NCBI GenBank assembly: GCA_002633115.1
Contig: NWBJ01000004.1
Coordinates: forward strand, 1 to 34,050
Reading direction: 5' to 3'
Source of the DNA: Muribaculaceae bacterium Zag1
GTDB taxonomy: Bacteria; Bacteroidota; Bacteroidia; Bacteroidales; Muribaculaceae
Length of the DNA: 34,050 nt
The notes under the pieces are model-generated. The model did not search any database and was not told the DNA's origin. It saw nothing but the letters and a program-made list of their open reading frames with translations. The translations under genes were made by a program, and so were the position numbers. Below are positions 1 through 7,005 of this stretch, piece by piece; the first letter of the stretch is position 1, and every line of letters begins with the position of its first letter.

Positions 1-145
1 GCATCCGCTCCCAATGCGCCGTGTGGCGGTGGCACGACGGCAGCGCAGCAGCCATGACTGCCAGGGCAATCAGCAGGGCTGCCAACCTCCAAGTCCTGAC
101 CCGGGCTTCTCCCAGCATCGGTGATTTCGGCGTGTCCTTTTTCAT
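1..145 (-). CDS. N-terminus of a putative lipoprotein (runs off the window)
   Basis: Reading leftward from an ATG at 145, the frame stays open to the edge of the window (48 codons). The peptide begins MKKDTPKSPMLGEARVRTWR, continues with a hydrophobic stretch (LAALLIALAVMAAAL) and then LPSC, which fits a lipoprotein signal peptide with the lipidated cysteine at about residue 38. A second in-frame ATG at 118 would give a more compact signal peptide and a more normal leader length, because the promoter -7 box (153-160) ends only about 7 bases before the first ATG. I favour 118 but cannot decide. The mature protein is almost entirely outside the window, so its function cannot be named. Confidence 0.55.
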   Translation of the reverse strand, partial: MKKDTPKSPMLGEARVRTWRLAALLIALAVMAAALPSCHRHTAHWERM

Positions 146-152
146 ATCGCCG

Positions 153-183
153 CAAAGTTACGCATTTTTTCACTGTAAACAAA
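153..183 (-). promoter_or_regulatory. Bacteroidetes-type promoter for the partial lipoprotein gene
   Basis: On the minus strand TTTG (183-180), 19 bases, then TAACTTTG (160-153) match the Bacteroidetes sigma-ABfr consensus exactly in sequence and spacing. The first ATG of the downstream frame is only 7 bases beyond the -7 box. Confidence 0.7.
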
Positions 184-256
184 GGGCTTTAGCAAGAAAG
201 TGAGAAAATAGGATGCTTATAATCTATTGGTATTTGACTGTAAAATTACGAAACAT

Positions 257-365
257 TTCACATTTTTCCAACAGAAATTAAGGGTTACTTCACATTTTTC
301 CGTTCATAAACAACTTTGCCTTCACATTTTTCCAACCGAAATTAGTAGTTATTTCACATTTTTCC
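257..365. repeat. Four 13-bp repeats at exact 32-bp spacing
   Basis: TTCACATTTTTCC occurs at 257-269, 289-301, 321-333 and 353-365, each start exactly 32 bp after the last. The 19-bp intervals differ, but intervals 1 and 3 are similar (AAC-A/C-GAAATTA), suggesting a degenerate tandem array with a possible 64-bp higher-order unit. The gene-free stretch from 184 to 448 holds this array, the 35-bp inverted-repeat copy at 396-430 and the terminator at 404-434. Confidence 0.8.
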
Positions 366-395
366 TTTTTTTCTCTTCAACCCTCTTCAAAGGAG

Positions 396-430
396 CTTTG
401 CCATAAAAACCGTTGCCAAATTTTTGGCAA
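396..430 (-). repeat. Left copy of a perfect 35-bp inverted repeat
   Basis: This stretch is the exact reverse complement of 2177-2211. The two copies bracket the nuclease-ATPase gene at 449-2014. Read on the minus strand this copy ends in ATGGCAAAG, the same start-codon context that opens the ATPase gene at 2203, but here the frame closes after two more codons (MAKLL then stop). Confidence 0.9.
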
Positions 431-434
431 CGGT
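404..434 (-). terminator. Rho-independent terminator of the nuclease-ATPase gene
   Basis: Positions 409-434 form a perfect 12-bp stem (ACCGTTGCCAAA against TTTGGCAACGGT) with a 2-base loop. Read on the minus strand it is followed by TTTTTA, starting 14 bases after the stop codon at 449. It overlaps the 35-bp inverted repeat. Confidence 0.75.
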
Positions 435-448
435 ATCCATCAATCTTC

Positions 449-2014
449 TTACTCCAAAATTATCTTATCGGTGATGGTCCGGTTAGTGGTATCAAAGGAG
501 ATACCAATTTTTACTATAGGGAGATTCAGTAACTGAAAACGCTTAGAGTAACCTTTGGTAGTGATTTGGTCAATCGCCTCTTGAGCAGTGCCATTGAGTT
601 TGATTTCGAAGAGATATAGTTTCTTCATAAATATCATGACCATGTCTATACGTCCCTTAGGAGCATGAACCTCTACATCAGCGTAGGCTCCAAATAGTGA
701 GAAAATTACGTATAGCATCTGTTGCCAATGACCCTCATAGTCGATATTGTTGCAATATGGCACGGTCTCGAAAAACTTGGCCATCTTGCTTAAAGCTCCA
801 GCTATATCCTCATTGTAGAAACAGAGCATCATGTCGGCTACAGTGCCACTGGCCATCAATGGATTTTTCACATAGTCGGTGAGCAGAGATTTCATCAATC
901 CAGTCCGTACCTCGCTGTTTGGGATGTCAAGGGTATAGAGTTTCACTATGGGATTATAATCCTTGATGGTTAGGTAGCCGCTTTGATAGAATAGGGGTAT
1001 CCAACTTTTCATATCCTCAGTGGGAGCATCAAAGTCAGAAGCAGTAGCCTGGACCTTTCCGATATTAGATGGCACTACCTTGTATTGGTTAAGCACCTCG
1101 ATAAGATAAGTGGGTGTCCCAGTTTCAAACCAATAGTCGCGAATATCTTTTTCCTCAAAGCATTTAAGCAGACTGTATGGGTTATAGATATCTTGTCCTT
1201 TAGCAGAGAATTTATACCCGTCATATCTGTCAGTGATTTGAAGGCGCATGTCTTCGACATCCGTATCCATAGCCTCAGCTAATGAGCGGAGTCCTTGAGC
1301 CATTTGAGTGTCAAGTTCCTCCTTTGTTATGCCGCAGACAGCCGAAAATTCGTCACGCATACTGATATTAGTGATGTTATTCAATTCACTGAATATACTA
1401 AGTTGTGAGAATTTGGTTACACCCGTAATAAACACGAATCTTAGCCATTGGTCGCTATCCTTGAGTGTTGCGTAAAGCTCGGTCACGACAGCTTGTAGAG
1501 CGGGGCGTTTCGCTTTGTCATGCACCACGCACAGCAGAGGATTGTCATACTCATCGATGAGGACAACCACTTTTCGACCAGTAGATTCGTAAAGATATTC
1601 AATCAGATTCTTAAGGCTGGAGCCAAGATTTTCGCAGCGACCAAAGTCGCCAAACTGACGCTCAAAACGTCGGAATTCATTATTGAGATATTGGCGTAAT
1701 TTTTCTGGTTCATTGCCTTTGAATCCCGCCAAGCTGAGGTGGATTACAGGGTTGGCGATCCAATCGTGTTCCAGGCTTTCGATAGCCAGTCCCTTGAAAA
1801 GCTCTCTGCGGCCTTCAAAATAGCATTTCAATGTGCTTAGCAATAAGCTCTTGCCAAACCTGCGAGGGCGGCTCAGAAACAAATACTTTGGCATGCCATT
1901 GGCAAGTTTATAGACATAAGCTGTCTTATCCACATATAGATACCCATCCTCTATAATTTCAGAGAATGTCTGTATACCTATTGGATACTTTGTATTTTTT
2001 TCTTCCACACTCAT
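449..2014 (-). CDS. AAA-ATPase-like protein with C-terminal PD-(D/E)XK nuclease domain
   Basis: A 521-residue protein of the family pairing an N-terminal AAA-ATPase-like domain with a C-terminal PDDEXK_9 nuclease-like domain (Pfam AAA-ATPase_like plus PDDEXK_9, recognised from memory). The opening PIGIQTFSEIIEDGYLYVDK is typical. A degenerate Walker A (SRPRRFGKSL, about 48-57) and Walker B (VVVLIDEYD, D154-E155) are visible. Near the end GRID (D457) and FEIKL (E470, K472) give the D...ExK nuclease pattern, so the core looks intact. Length is normal for the family. These proteins occur in many copies in gut Bacteroidales; their biological role is not established. The gene has its own promoter (2097-2127), a terminator at 404-434, and is divergent from another ATPase gene. 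A 35-bp inverted repeat brackets it. Confidence 0.85.
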   Translation of the reverse strand: MSVEEKNTKYPIGIQTFSEIIEDGYLYVDKTAYVYKLANGMPKYLFLSRPRRFGKSLLLSTLKCYFEGRRELFKGLAIESLEHDWIANPVIHLSLAGFKGNEPEKLRQYLNNEFRRFERQFGDFGRCENLGSSLKNLIEYLYESTGRKVVVLIDEYDNPLLCVVHDKAKRPALQAVVTELYATLKDSDQWLRFVFITGVTKFSQLSIFSELNNITNISMRDEFSAVCGITKEELDTQMAQGLRSLAEAMDTDVEDMRLQITDRYDGYKFSAKGQDIYNPYSLLKCFEEKDIRDYWFETGTPTYLIEVLNQYKVVPSNIGKVQATASDFDAPTEDMKSWIPLFYQSGYLTIKDYNPIVKLYTLDIPNSEVRTGLMKSLLTDYVKNPLMASGTVADMMLCFYNEDIAGALSKMAKFFETVPYCNNIDYEGHWQQMLYVIFSLFGAYADVEVHAPKGRIDMVMIFMKKLYLFEIKLNGTAQEAIDQITTKGYSKRFQLLNLPIVKIGISFDTTNRTITDKIILE

Positions 2015-2096
2015 CTGTTTGGACTTTAGATTGATAATCGAGGGGGCCTATGGATAAACAGTGCTTCAATTTAGCCAAACCCAGTTGTAACTTTTG

Positions 2097-2127
2097 CAAA
2101 ATTAATAAATAATCTCCCAACTCCAAA
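2097..2127 (-). promoter_or_regulatory. Promoter of the nuclease-ATPase gene
   Basis: On the minus strand TTTG (2127-2124), 19 bases, TAATTTTG (2104-2097). The predicted leader to the ATG at 2014 is about 75-80 bases. It is back to back with the plus-strand promoter at 2149-2179, with 21 bases between the two -33 elements. Confidence 0.7.
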
Positions 2128-2148
2128 ATTTAATCAATAAAAACATTT

Positions 2149-2179
2149 TTTGAGGGTTGGGAAAAAATGTGTATCTTTG
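2149..2179 (+). promoter_or_regulatory. Promoter of the second ATPase gene, partly inside the inverted repeat
   Basis: TTTG (2149-2152), 19 bases, TATCTTTG (2172-2179) match the Bacteroidetes consensus. The last three bases of the -7 box are the first three of the 35-bp repeat at 2177-2211; the rest of the promoter lies inside the segment between the repeat copies. The leader carries the palindrome TTGCCAAAAATTTGGCAA (2177-2194), which could be an operator. Confidence 0.75.
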
Positions 2180-2211
2180 CCAAAAATTTGGCAACGGTTT
2201 TTATGGCAAAG
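2177..2211 (+). repeat. Right copy of the 35-bp inverted repeat
   Basis: Exact reverse complement of 396-430, identical over 35 bp and unrelated outside it. This copy runs from the end of the -7 box through the leader into the third codon of the ATPase gene at 2203. Confidence 0.9.
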
Positions 2212-3315
2212 ATTGAAAATCCATTTAGATTCGGTTCGGTAGTGACCGATAGCAGTTTTATAGATCGACAGGATAAGATAAAGTTTGTGCTCGATGTTAT
2301 GGAGAGCGGCAATCATCTGGTGCTGATAGCGCCTCGGCGCTATGGCAAGACGAGCCTTGCCCTCAAGGCTACTGAGGGAATAAAGCGGCCCGTGATAAAC
2401 ATAAACCTACAGAATGTTACCGATGAGGCTGATTTTGCGCGTCAACTGATAAAAGGCACGCTCCATCACTATCCATTGAAAAAGATAAAATACGCATTCA
2501 CTCATTTTGCAGTGGTGCCTACCATTTCTTCCGACCCTACTTCAGGGTCAATAGAAGTTTCCTTGGCTCCTACTGTCAGAGGAGATATCGCCCTGGGGGA
2601 TGCTTTTGGTTTGGTCGAAGAGGCGGGAAAGAGCGGCCCTAAGCCTATCATCATTTTTGACGAATTTCAAGATGCTGAGGACATCGCTCCGAATATGTTG
2701 AAAAAGCTGCGTGGCATCATGCAGCTGCAAAGCCACGTCAATTATATGTTGCTCGGAAGCCAAGAGTCGATGATGAGGGAGATATTCGAGAAAAAGAAGT
2801 CTCCATTTTATCATTTCGGAACACTGCTGCACCTGCCGGGCATTCCCGAAGATGAGTTTATGGGGTATCTCCAGTCAGGTTTTGCCTTATGCTATAAAGG
2901 CGAAACCTCAGAGATAAGCAAGCAAATACTTGAATTCACAAAATGCCATCCATACTATACTCAAGAATTGTCATTCTATGTTTGGAATGAATTGAAGGAA
3001 TACGCACAGGCTCCAGCCGATTTGGTTGAGAAGGTGATACAGAGTGCGGTATCGCGCAAGGATTATGACTATGAACGCCTCTGGGCTCGTCTATCCAACA
3101 ATAATAAGAAAATGCTCAAAGCCTTGGCTTCGGGCCTGACCTCATCAATTTATACTAAAGAATTCTTATTGGCTACTGGCATTAATGCTGCCAGCACTGT
3201 GCGCGGCTGCGTTAAGCGTCTCCTAAAAGACGGCTTCATCATCAACGATGAAACCCGCAAAGAATACCGTGTCGAAGACCCCTTTTTCCAGCAATGGCTC
3301 AAAAACCTATTCTAA
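2203..3315 (+). CDS. Archaeal-type AAA ATPase with C-terminal winged-helix region
   Basis: A 370-residue ATP-binding protein of the family opening with a NPF.FG...F..R..E motif (here ENPFRFGSVVTDSSFIDRQD). Walker A is APRRYGKT (43-50), Walker B is PIIIFDEFQDA (D153-E154), and LLGSQESMM resembles a sensor segment. The final 70 residues (TKEFLLATGINAASTVRGC through VEDPFFQQWL) look like a winged-helix module. I start at 2203 and not at the earlier ATG at 2167, because the -7 promoter box lies at 2172-2179, inside the first codons of the longer frame. Relatives are annotated as ATP-binding proteins of unknown function; some may be STAND-like signalling NTPases. It is divergent from the nuclease-ATPase gene and is followed by a strong hairpin. 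Confidence 0.8.
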   Translation: MAKIENPFRFGSVVTDSSFIDRQDKIKFVLDVMESGNHLVLIAPRRYGKTSLALKATEGIKRPVININLQNVTDEADFARQLIKGTLHHYPLKKIKYAFTHFAVVPTISSDPTSGSIEVSLAPTVRGDIALGDAFGLVEEAGKSGPKPIIIFDEFQDAEDIAPNMLKKLRGIMQLQSHVNYMLLGSQESMMREIFEKKKSPFYHFGTLLHLPGIPEDEFMGYLQSGFALCYKGETSEISKQILEFTKCHPYYTQELSFYVWNELKEYAQAPADLVEKVIQSAVSRKDYDYERLWARLSNNNKKMLKALASGLTSSIYTKEFLLATGINAASTVRGCVKRLLKDGFIINDETRKEYRVEDPFFQQWLKNLF

Positions 3316-3354
3316 TCAATCTTACTCAAAACCAAATTCTCAAACTTAATAAAC

Positions 3355-3403
3355 ACTGATGCGGCATGGCGAAATCGTCGGGATTTCGCCATGCCGCATC
3401 AGT
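3355..3403. terminator. Very strong symmetric hairpin between convergent genes
   Basis: Arms 3355-3376 and 3382-3403 are perfectly complementary over 22 bp with a 5-base loop (GTCGG). It sits between the plus-strand ATPase gene ending at 3315 and the minus-strand phosphoesterase ending at 3422, where a bidirectional terminator is expected. There is no long T tract on either side, so it could also be a palindromic repeat element. Confidence 0.65.
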
Positions 3404-3421
3404 ATTTGGGAGTAATGGTTT

Positions 3422-4321
3422 TTACCAGCCCCAGATGTTTTTGGGTTTGGGAGGGAGGGGGATGTCGTGGGGCTCAATTTTGTTGTCCTCGATGACGAGG
3501 TAGGAGCCATTGCCCAGGGCATCGGTGAGCCAGATGTCGGCATCGCCGCCAGGATATTCCTTATATCCGCCATATTCGGGCTTGATGGGCCATTCATCGA
3601 GGGGAGTGGTGCGCATATTTATGCAACCTTTCTTGCAAGGCGAGTGGCCGACCACAAAACTGTAGCCGGGTAGCTTGCACTCGGCAAGCACCTGGGGGCG
3701 AATCCATGTTGGCGGTTGTGCCGATGAGCTGCCGTCCCAGTCTCTGTGGTTGCCTTGAATAAAGCTGAAGGCATTGGATACGGGCATCTCGTTGAGCTTC
3801 TTGAGCCAGTCGGGGTCGGATGGGTCGAGATGAGCCGTGTCGTGGAGCCAGTCCTTGCTAATGCCGGCATGGCTGAAGATATAAGGCTTGCCATCAATGT
3901 CATGGATATAGGCCCATTGGCTGTCGCGGCAGAAGCGGTCGTATCGCTCCACCATCTGCTTTTCGAGCCATTTGCTGTAGCCAGACCAACGGGTGACATC
4001 GTTGAAGTCGAAATCGCGGTCGCAGCCCATCTTTTTCATCTGCTCGTCGATGAACTCCTGCGGCGAACGGATTTTGCCCATGTGCTGCACGTCATGATTG
4101 CCGCGCAGCAGGATTACCTTGTCGGGGTTCGCCTCCTTGTAATCAAGGATTTCGTCAAGGTTGGCAATTTGCTCCTTATTCTCAATATAATCATGCGAGG
4201 TGATATAATCACCCATAAAAATCACCAGGTCAGGTTTCTCCTTCTCAATGATTTCTTTCCATATTTTGCGCCCGTGAATGTCACCAAGCACTACAATTTT
4301 TTTGACTTGTTCCTTTTCCAT
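3422..4321 (-). CDS. Calcineurin-like metallophosphoesterase
   Basis: A 299-residue phosphoesterase with the metal-binding motifs of the superfamily in order: GDIHG (13-17), GDY (37-39), GNHD (74-77), FSHAG (H151) and VVGHSP (H226). All ligands expected for a two-metal centre are present, so it is probably active, acting on a phosphomonoester or phosphodiester. The substrate cannot be read from the sequence; the layout resembles the serine/threonine phosphatase and Ap4A-hydrolase-like branch. There is no signal peptide, so it is cytoplasmic. It stands alone: convergent with the ATPase gene and followed upstream by a gene-free, repeat-rich region. The ATG at 4321 has no clear Shine-Dalgarno sequence. 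Confidence 0.88.
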   Translation of the reverse strand: MEKEQVKKIVVLGDIHGRKIWKEIIEKEKPDLVIFMGDYITSHDYIENKEQIANLDEILDYKEANPDKVILLRGNHDVQHMGKIRSPQEFIDEQMKKMGCDRDFDFNDVTRWSGYSKWLEKQMVERYDRFCRDSQWAYIHDIDGKPYIFSHAGISKDWLHDTAHLDPSDPDWLKKLNEMPVSNAFSFIQGNHRDWDGSSSAQPPTWIRPQVLAECKLPGYSFVVGHSPCKKGCINMRTTPLDEWPIKPEYGGYKEYPGGDADIWLTDALGNGSYLVIEDNKIEPHDIPLPPKPKNIWGW

Positions 4322-4387
4322 TAATGCTTATTTTTCATTTAATTTAAGATAAGTAAGGGGTCAATTTAAAGTTAAATATGGAGGTCG

Positions 4388-4522
4388 CCCGGATGGCTAC
4401 CCCGTAGGGGTTATTTCATCTAGCTATGGGCGCATACCCCTCCCCCTCCTACCCCGTAGGGGTTGTTTCACTAACCTTCTGAGCACTAGAATGAAACAAC
4501 CCCTACGGGGTTGCCATCCGGG
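4388..4522. repeat. Cluster of three copies of the CCCCTACGGGG element
   Basis: Copies lie at 4388-4418 (forward), 4449-4470 (forward) and 4492-4522 (inverted). The first and third form a 31-bp inverted repeat with two mismatches. The shared core is TGAAACAACCCCTACGGGGT or its complement. The 480-bp stretch between the phosphoesterase and SGNH genes (4322-4843) holds this cluster, a doubtful 33-codon frame and two divergent promoter-like boxes. Confidence 0.85.
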
Positions 4523-4636
4523 TACATCTGAGAATGAAGTTTAAATTCAAACTGACCATTTACCTATTCAACTTCTTTAATTTTAAACACGGAGTTCTCG
4601 AAGGACCACGGAGTCCACAGAGATTTTCCTCTTTTC

Positions 4637-4738
4637 TTAGCCAGTACGCTTCTCAATTCGGTCACGGAGACCGCTGAAGCGGTGCCAGAGGTCTCGGAGT
4701 GCGGGTGCTATCCTCTCGGGTTTCTTAATTACAATCAT
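4637..4738 (-). CDS. Possible 33-residue small protein
   Basis: An ATG at 4738 opens a 33-codon frame (starts MIVIKKPERIAPALRDLW, basic, no signal peptide) placed 5 bases after a TATCTTTG box (4750-4743). The reading frame is short and ends in a stretch (ACGGAG and CCACAGAG words) that looks like intergenic repeat sequence, so it may be fortuitous. No family is recognised. Confidence 0.25.
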   Translation of the reverse strand: MIVIKKPERIAPALRDLWHRFSGLRDRIEKRTG

Positions 4739-4742
4739 ATCG

Positions 4743-4774
4743 CAAAGATACAACAATAAAACCAGAAAATCAAC
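4743..4774 (-). promoter_or_regulatory. Promoter-like boxes pointing left
   Basis: On the minus strand GTTG (4774-4771, three of four matches to TTTG), 20 bases, TATCTTTG (4750-4743). It would transcribe the doubtful 33-codon frame. Confidence 0.4.
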
Positions 4775-4807
4775 CCCCTGGTTGGTCGACGGTGCAAAAA
4801 TTTGTCG

Positions 4808-4815
4808 TACCTTTG
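4808..4815 (+). promoter_or_regulatory. -7 box of the SGNH hydrolase gene
   Basis: TACCTTTG fits TAnnTTTG and lies 28 bases before the ATG at 4844. No good TTTG is present at the expected distance upstream; TTG at 4782-4784 is 23 bases away. Confidence 0.5.
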
Positions 4816-4843
4816 CGAGAGAATTAAGATAAACCATGAAATT

Positions 4844-5899
4844 ATGAAAGTATTGATGATGATGGCAGCCTTGGCGGTAGCGATTGGGATTGAGGCCCAG
4901 ACAGTGTGGCATAGCGCCGACACACTACTGCTGTACGGCAAAGTGAACGACAGCACCGAGACGCGCTACGAGCGCCTCCCAGCCTCGCTTAAAGGCCAAG
5001 TGAGAGACCAGCAATGGTATCTCGGCAAAAATACCGCTGGCTTGGCAATACGGTTCGCCACAAATTCGCCCGTGGTGAAGGCTCGATGGAAAGCCCTCAA
5101 CAATTTCGCGATGGACCACATGACCAACCGTGGCATCAAAGGCGTAGACCTGTATTGTTTGGGCGAAGACGGTTGGCGCTTCGTGGGCTCGGGCGCTCCC
5201 AACCGCGATGGCAATGGCGACAAGACCTTGGTGCAGAACATGGTGCCCACGTGGCGCGAATTCATGCTGTATCTGCCTCTATACGATGGAGTCACCTCGC
5301 TTGAGATAGGCGTTGACAGTTGCAGCTTGCTCAGCAACCCACGGTATGAAAGCCCTATCAGAAATACGCCTATCGTCTACTACGGCACCAGCATAACCCA
5401 AGGGGGGTGCGCCTCGCGCCCCGGAATGGCGCATACCAACATACTGAGCCGCCAACTCGACCGCGAAACAATCAATCTCGGATTCAGCGGCCAAGGCAAG
5501 CTCGACATAGAGATAGCCCAACTGATGGCGCAAGCCGATGCCTCGGCGTTCATCATCGATTGCATGCCCAATTGCGACACCGAGATTGTGAGGGAGAGAT
5601 TCGTGCCATTCTACCGCACTCTGCGCGAGGCGCATCCCGACACGCCTATTATTGTGATTGAAAATCCGCTGTTCTCCTACATGAATTTCGATCAAGAGAA
5701 ATACGCATCAATCACCGCTCTCAATACTGAGCTGCGGCGCCAATACGCCGCAGTTGCCGATGCCAACTCCATGCTCCTATCCCCCGGCGTAGGCAGTGGC
5801 TCCGACTGGGAGGGCACCGTCGACTGCGTGCATTTCACCGACCTCGGCTTCCTCCGCTACTCCCAATGGCTCCTGCCATATCTACAAGACTTGGAATAA
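4844..5899 (+). CDS. Secreted SGNH/GDSL-family hydrolase
   Basis: A 351-residue esterase-like protein. An N-terminal signal peptide (MKVLMMMAALAVAIGIEAQ, cleavage near 19) directs export. Residues about 20-170 resemble the beta-sandwich module that precedes this lipase type in Bacteroidetes (GIKGVDLYCLGEDGW region), followed by the SGNH domain. YYGTSITQGG (nucleophile probably S183) replaces the canonical GDS, GFSGQG (about 213-218) is block II, MPN (243) supplies the Asn, and DCVHFTDLG (D327, H330) the Asp-His pair. The family removes acyl groups, often acetyl, from carbohydrates; the substrate here is unknown. I chose the ATG at 4844 because it gives a clean signal peptide and lies just downstream of the -7 box; the longer frame begins with TTG inside the promoter. 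Confidence 0.85.
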   Translation: MKVLMMMAALAVAIGIEAQTVWHSADTLLLYGKVNDSTETRYERLPASLKGQVRDQQWYLGKNTAGLAIRFATNSPVVKARWKALNNFAMDHMTNRGIKGVDLYCLGEDGWRFVGSGAPNRDGNGDKTLVQNMVPTWREFMLYLPLYDGVTSLEIGVDSCSLLSNPRYESPIRNTPIVYYGTSITQGGCASRPGMAHTNILSRQLDRETINLGFSGQGKLDIEIAQLMAQADASAFIIDCMPNCDTEIVRERFVPFYRTLREAHPDTPIIVIENPLFSYMNFDQEKYASITALNTELRRQYAAVADANSMLLSPGVGSGSDWEGTVDCVHFTDLGFLRYSQWLLPYLQDLE

Positions 5900-5902
5900 C
5901 AA

Positions 5903-5933
5903 CGACCCCCTCCTGTTAAATCAGTGGGGGTCG
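5903..5933. terminator. Hairpin between convergent genes
   Basis: CGACCCCC (5903-5910) pairs with GGGGGTCG (5926-5933) across a 15-base loop, directly after the SGNH stop codon and before the end of the methyltransferase gene. It lacks a clear T tract. Confidence 0.45.
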
Positions 5934-5963
5934 GATAGGAATACTTACTTCATTTACTGGAGA

Positions 5964-7005
5964 TTATTTCTTCTTTTTTGACTGATAAGTGGTTTCGGGA
6001 TCAAATAGGAGATAGGCTATTTGGCCGTTGCGCTCTTCCCAAGGATGATAGAGATTTTCTATTTTAGGAGTATCTATCTCCAAGGGGTCAATTGAGGGTA
6101 AGTATTCGGGATGGTCAGTGAGATAATCACTGATACATTGACCTACAAAACGACCCAAATTAACAGGTACAGCATTGCCTATCATCTGTTCGGTATCAGT
6201 TTTATTCCCCAAAAACTTGAAATCTGCAGGAAATGTCTGTATACGACTTCTTTCCTTTGTAGTCAAGGGTCGCAGGCCAGCTGTAGATTTTATAGGATCT
6301 CCCGGATGTATGGGATAGCCCTCTGGAATAGGCCTGTTTACACCACGGATGGTGGGGCTTGGCTCATGCACACTGAATATACCACGCCGCGCATAGCTGC
6401 GAGGATGGCGATAGTAATATTCAAAATCAATCTCATCACCCATATAATCGGCTATGGTCATAGGTTTCTTAGACATTTTAGAAATAAAATACGATTCCAA
6501 AAAAACCATCCTCATTGTCTAAGCAACCTACTAAGAAAAAGCGTTTGCGAGCTTGGGGCACTCCGCATAGACTTGCATCCAACACCATTTGTGTCAATCC
6601 ATAGCCAGCCTGATGGAATATCTCGCGCGCATCTACGAGTTTTTGGGTCTTGACAATGCGAGCCACATTCTCCATTACAAACCACTTAGGCCTTACTTTT
6701 GAGACAATTTCAGCGTAGTCTACCGTAAGGTCACCACGGCCATTATTCTCATCGCGCTTTCCTGCCGAAGAGAAGTCCTGGCATGGAGGACCTCCTATAA
6801 TCATCTCTGGGTGCAGGGCTTCAACCAGTTTTACTGCACTATCCACATCAGATAAGTCCACCTTATAGGCTGGATGGTCAAAATTCGCCTCATATACACC
6901 CAGGGCATTATCCCAACAGTCCATTCCAGCCATCACCTCATGACCTGAAAGCTGAAAACCGAGACTCATGCCACCGCATCCGCAAAACAAATCTACAATC
7001 TTCAT
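5964..7005 (-). pseudogene. C5-cytosine DNA methyltransferase, split by a frameshift at a 7-T run
   Basis: Two overlapping frames (7005-6478 and 6515-5964) together make one DNA (cytosine-5-)-methyltransferase of about 346 residues. The first holds motif I (DLFCGCGGMSLGF), motif IV (GGPPCQDFS, catalytic C75), motif VI (MENV) and motif VIII (QARKRFFLVG). The second holds the short target-recognition region, motif IX (RPLTTKERSRIQTFP) and motif X (MIGNAVPVNLGRFVGQ). The break is at seven T on the coding strand (plus 6499-6505). Removing one T joins the frames as DNEDGFLESYFISK. Without the second half, motifs IX, X and target recognition are lost, so the product should be inactive unless frameshifting or tract-length change restores it. 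A sequencing error is possible. The start overlaps the stop of the endonuclease remnant (ATGA). Confidence 0.88.

Noticed and set aside
257-365. CRISPR-like array of four regularly spaced repeats
   Set aside because: The repeats are only 13 bp, low in complexity, two of the intervals resemble each other, and no cas gene is present.
396-2211. Transposon with 35-bp terminal inverted repeats
   Set aside because: No target-site duplication flanks the repeats (AGGAG on the left, ATTGA on the right) and no transposase is encoded; the inverted-repeat switch idea explains the promoter overlap better.
3746-4324. Open frame antisense to the metallophosphoesterase (192 codons)
   Set aside because: Mirror image of a gene with all catalytic motifs; no independent start signal.
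6499-6505. Programmed +1 ribosomal frameshift in the methyltransferase
   Set aside because: There is no stimulatory stop codon or Shine-Dalgarno-like element at the run, and the partner endonuclease is already dead; tract-length change or decay is simpler.
6111-6653. Open frame antisense to the methyltransferase (180 codons)
   Set aside because: The opposite strand carries the conserved methyltransferase motifs; this frame resembles no family.
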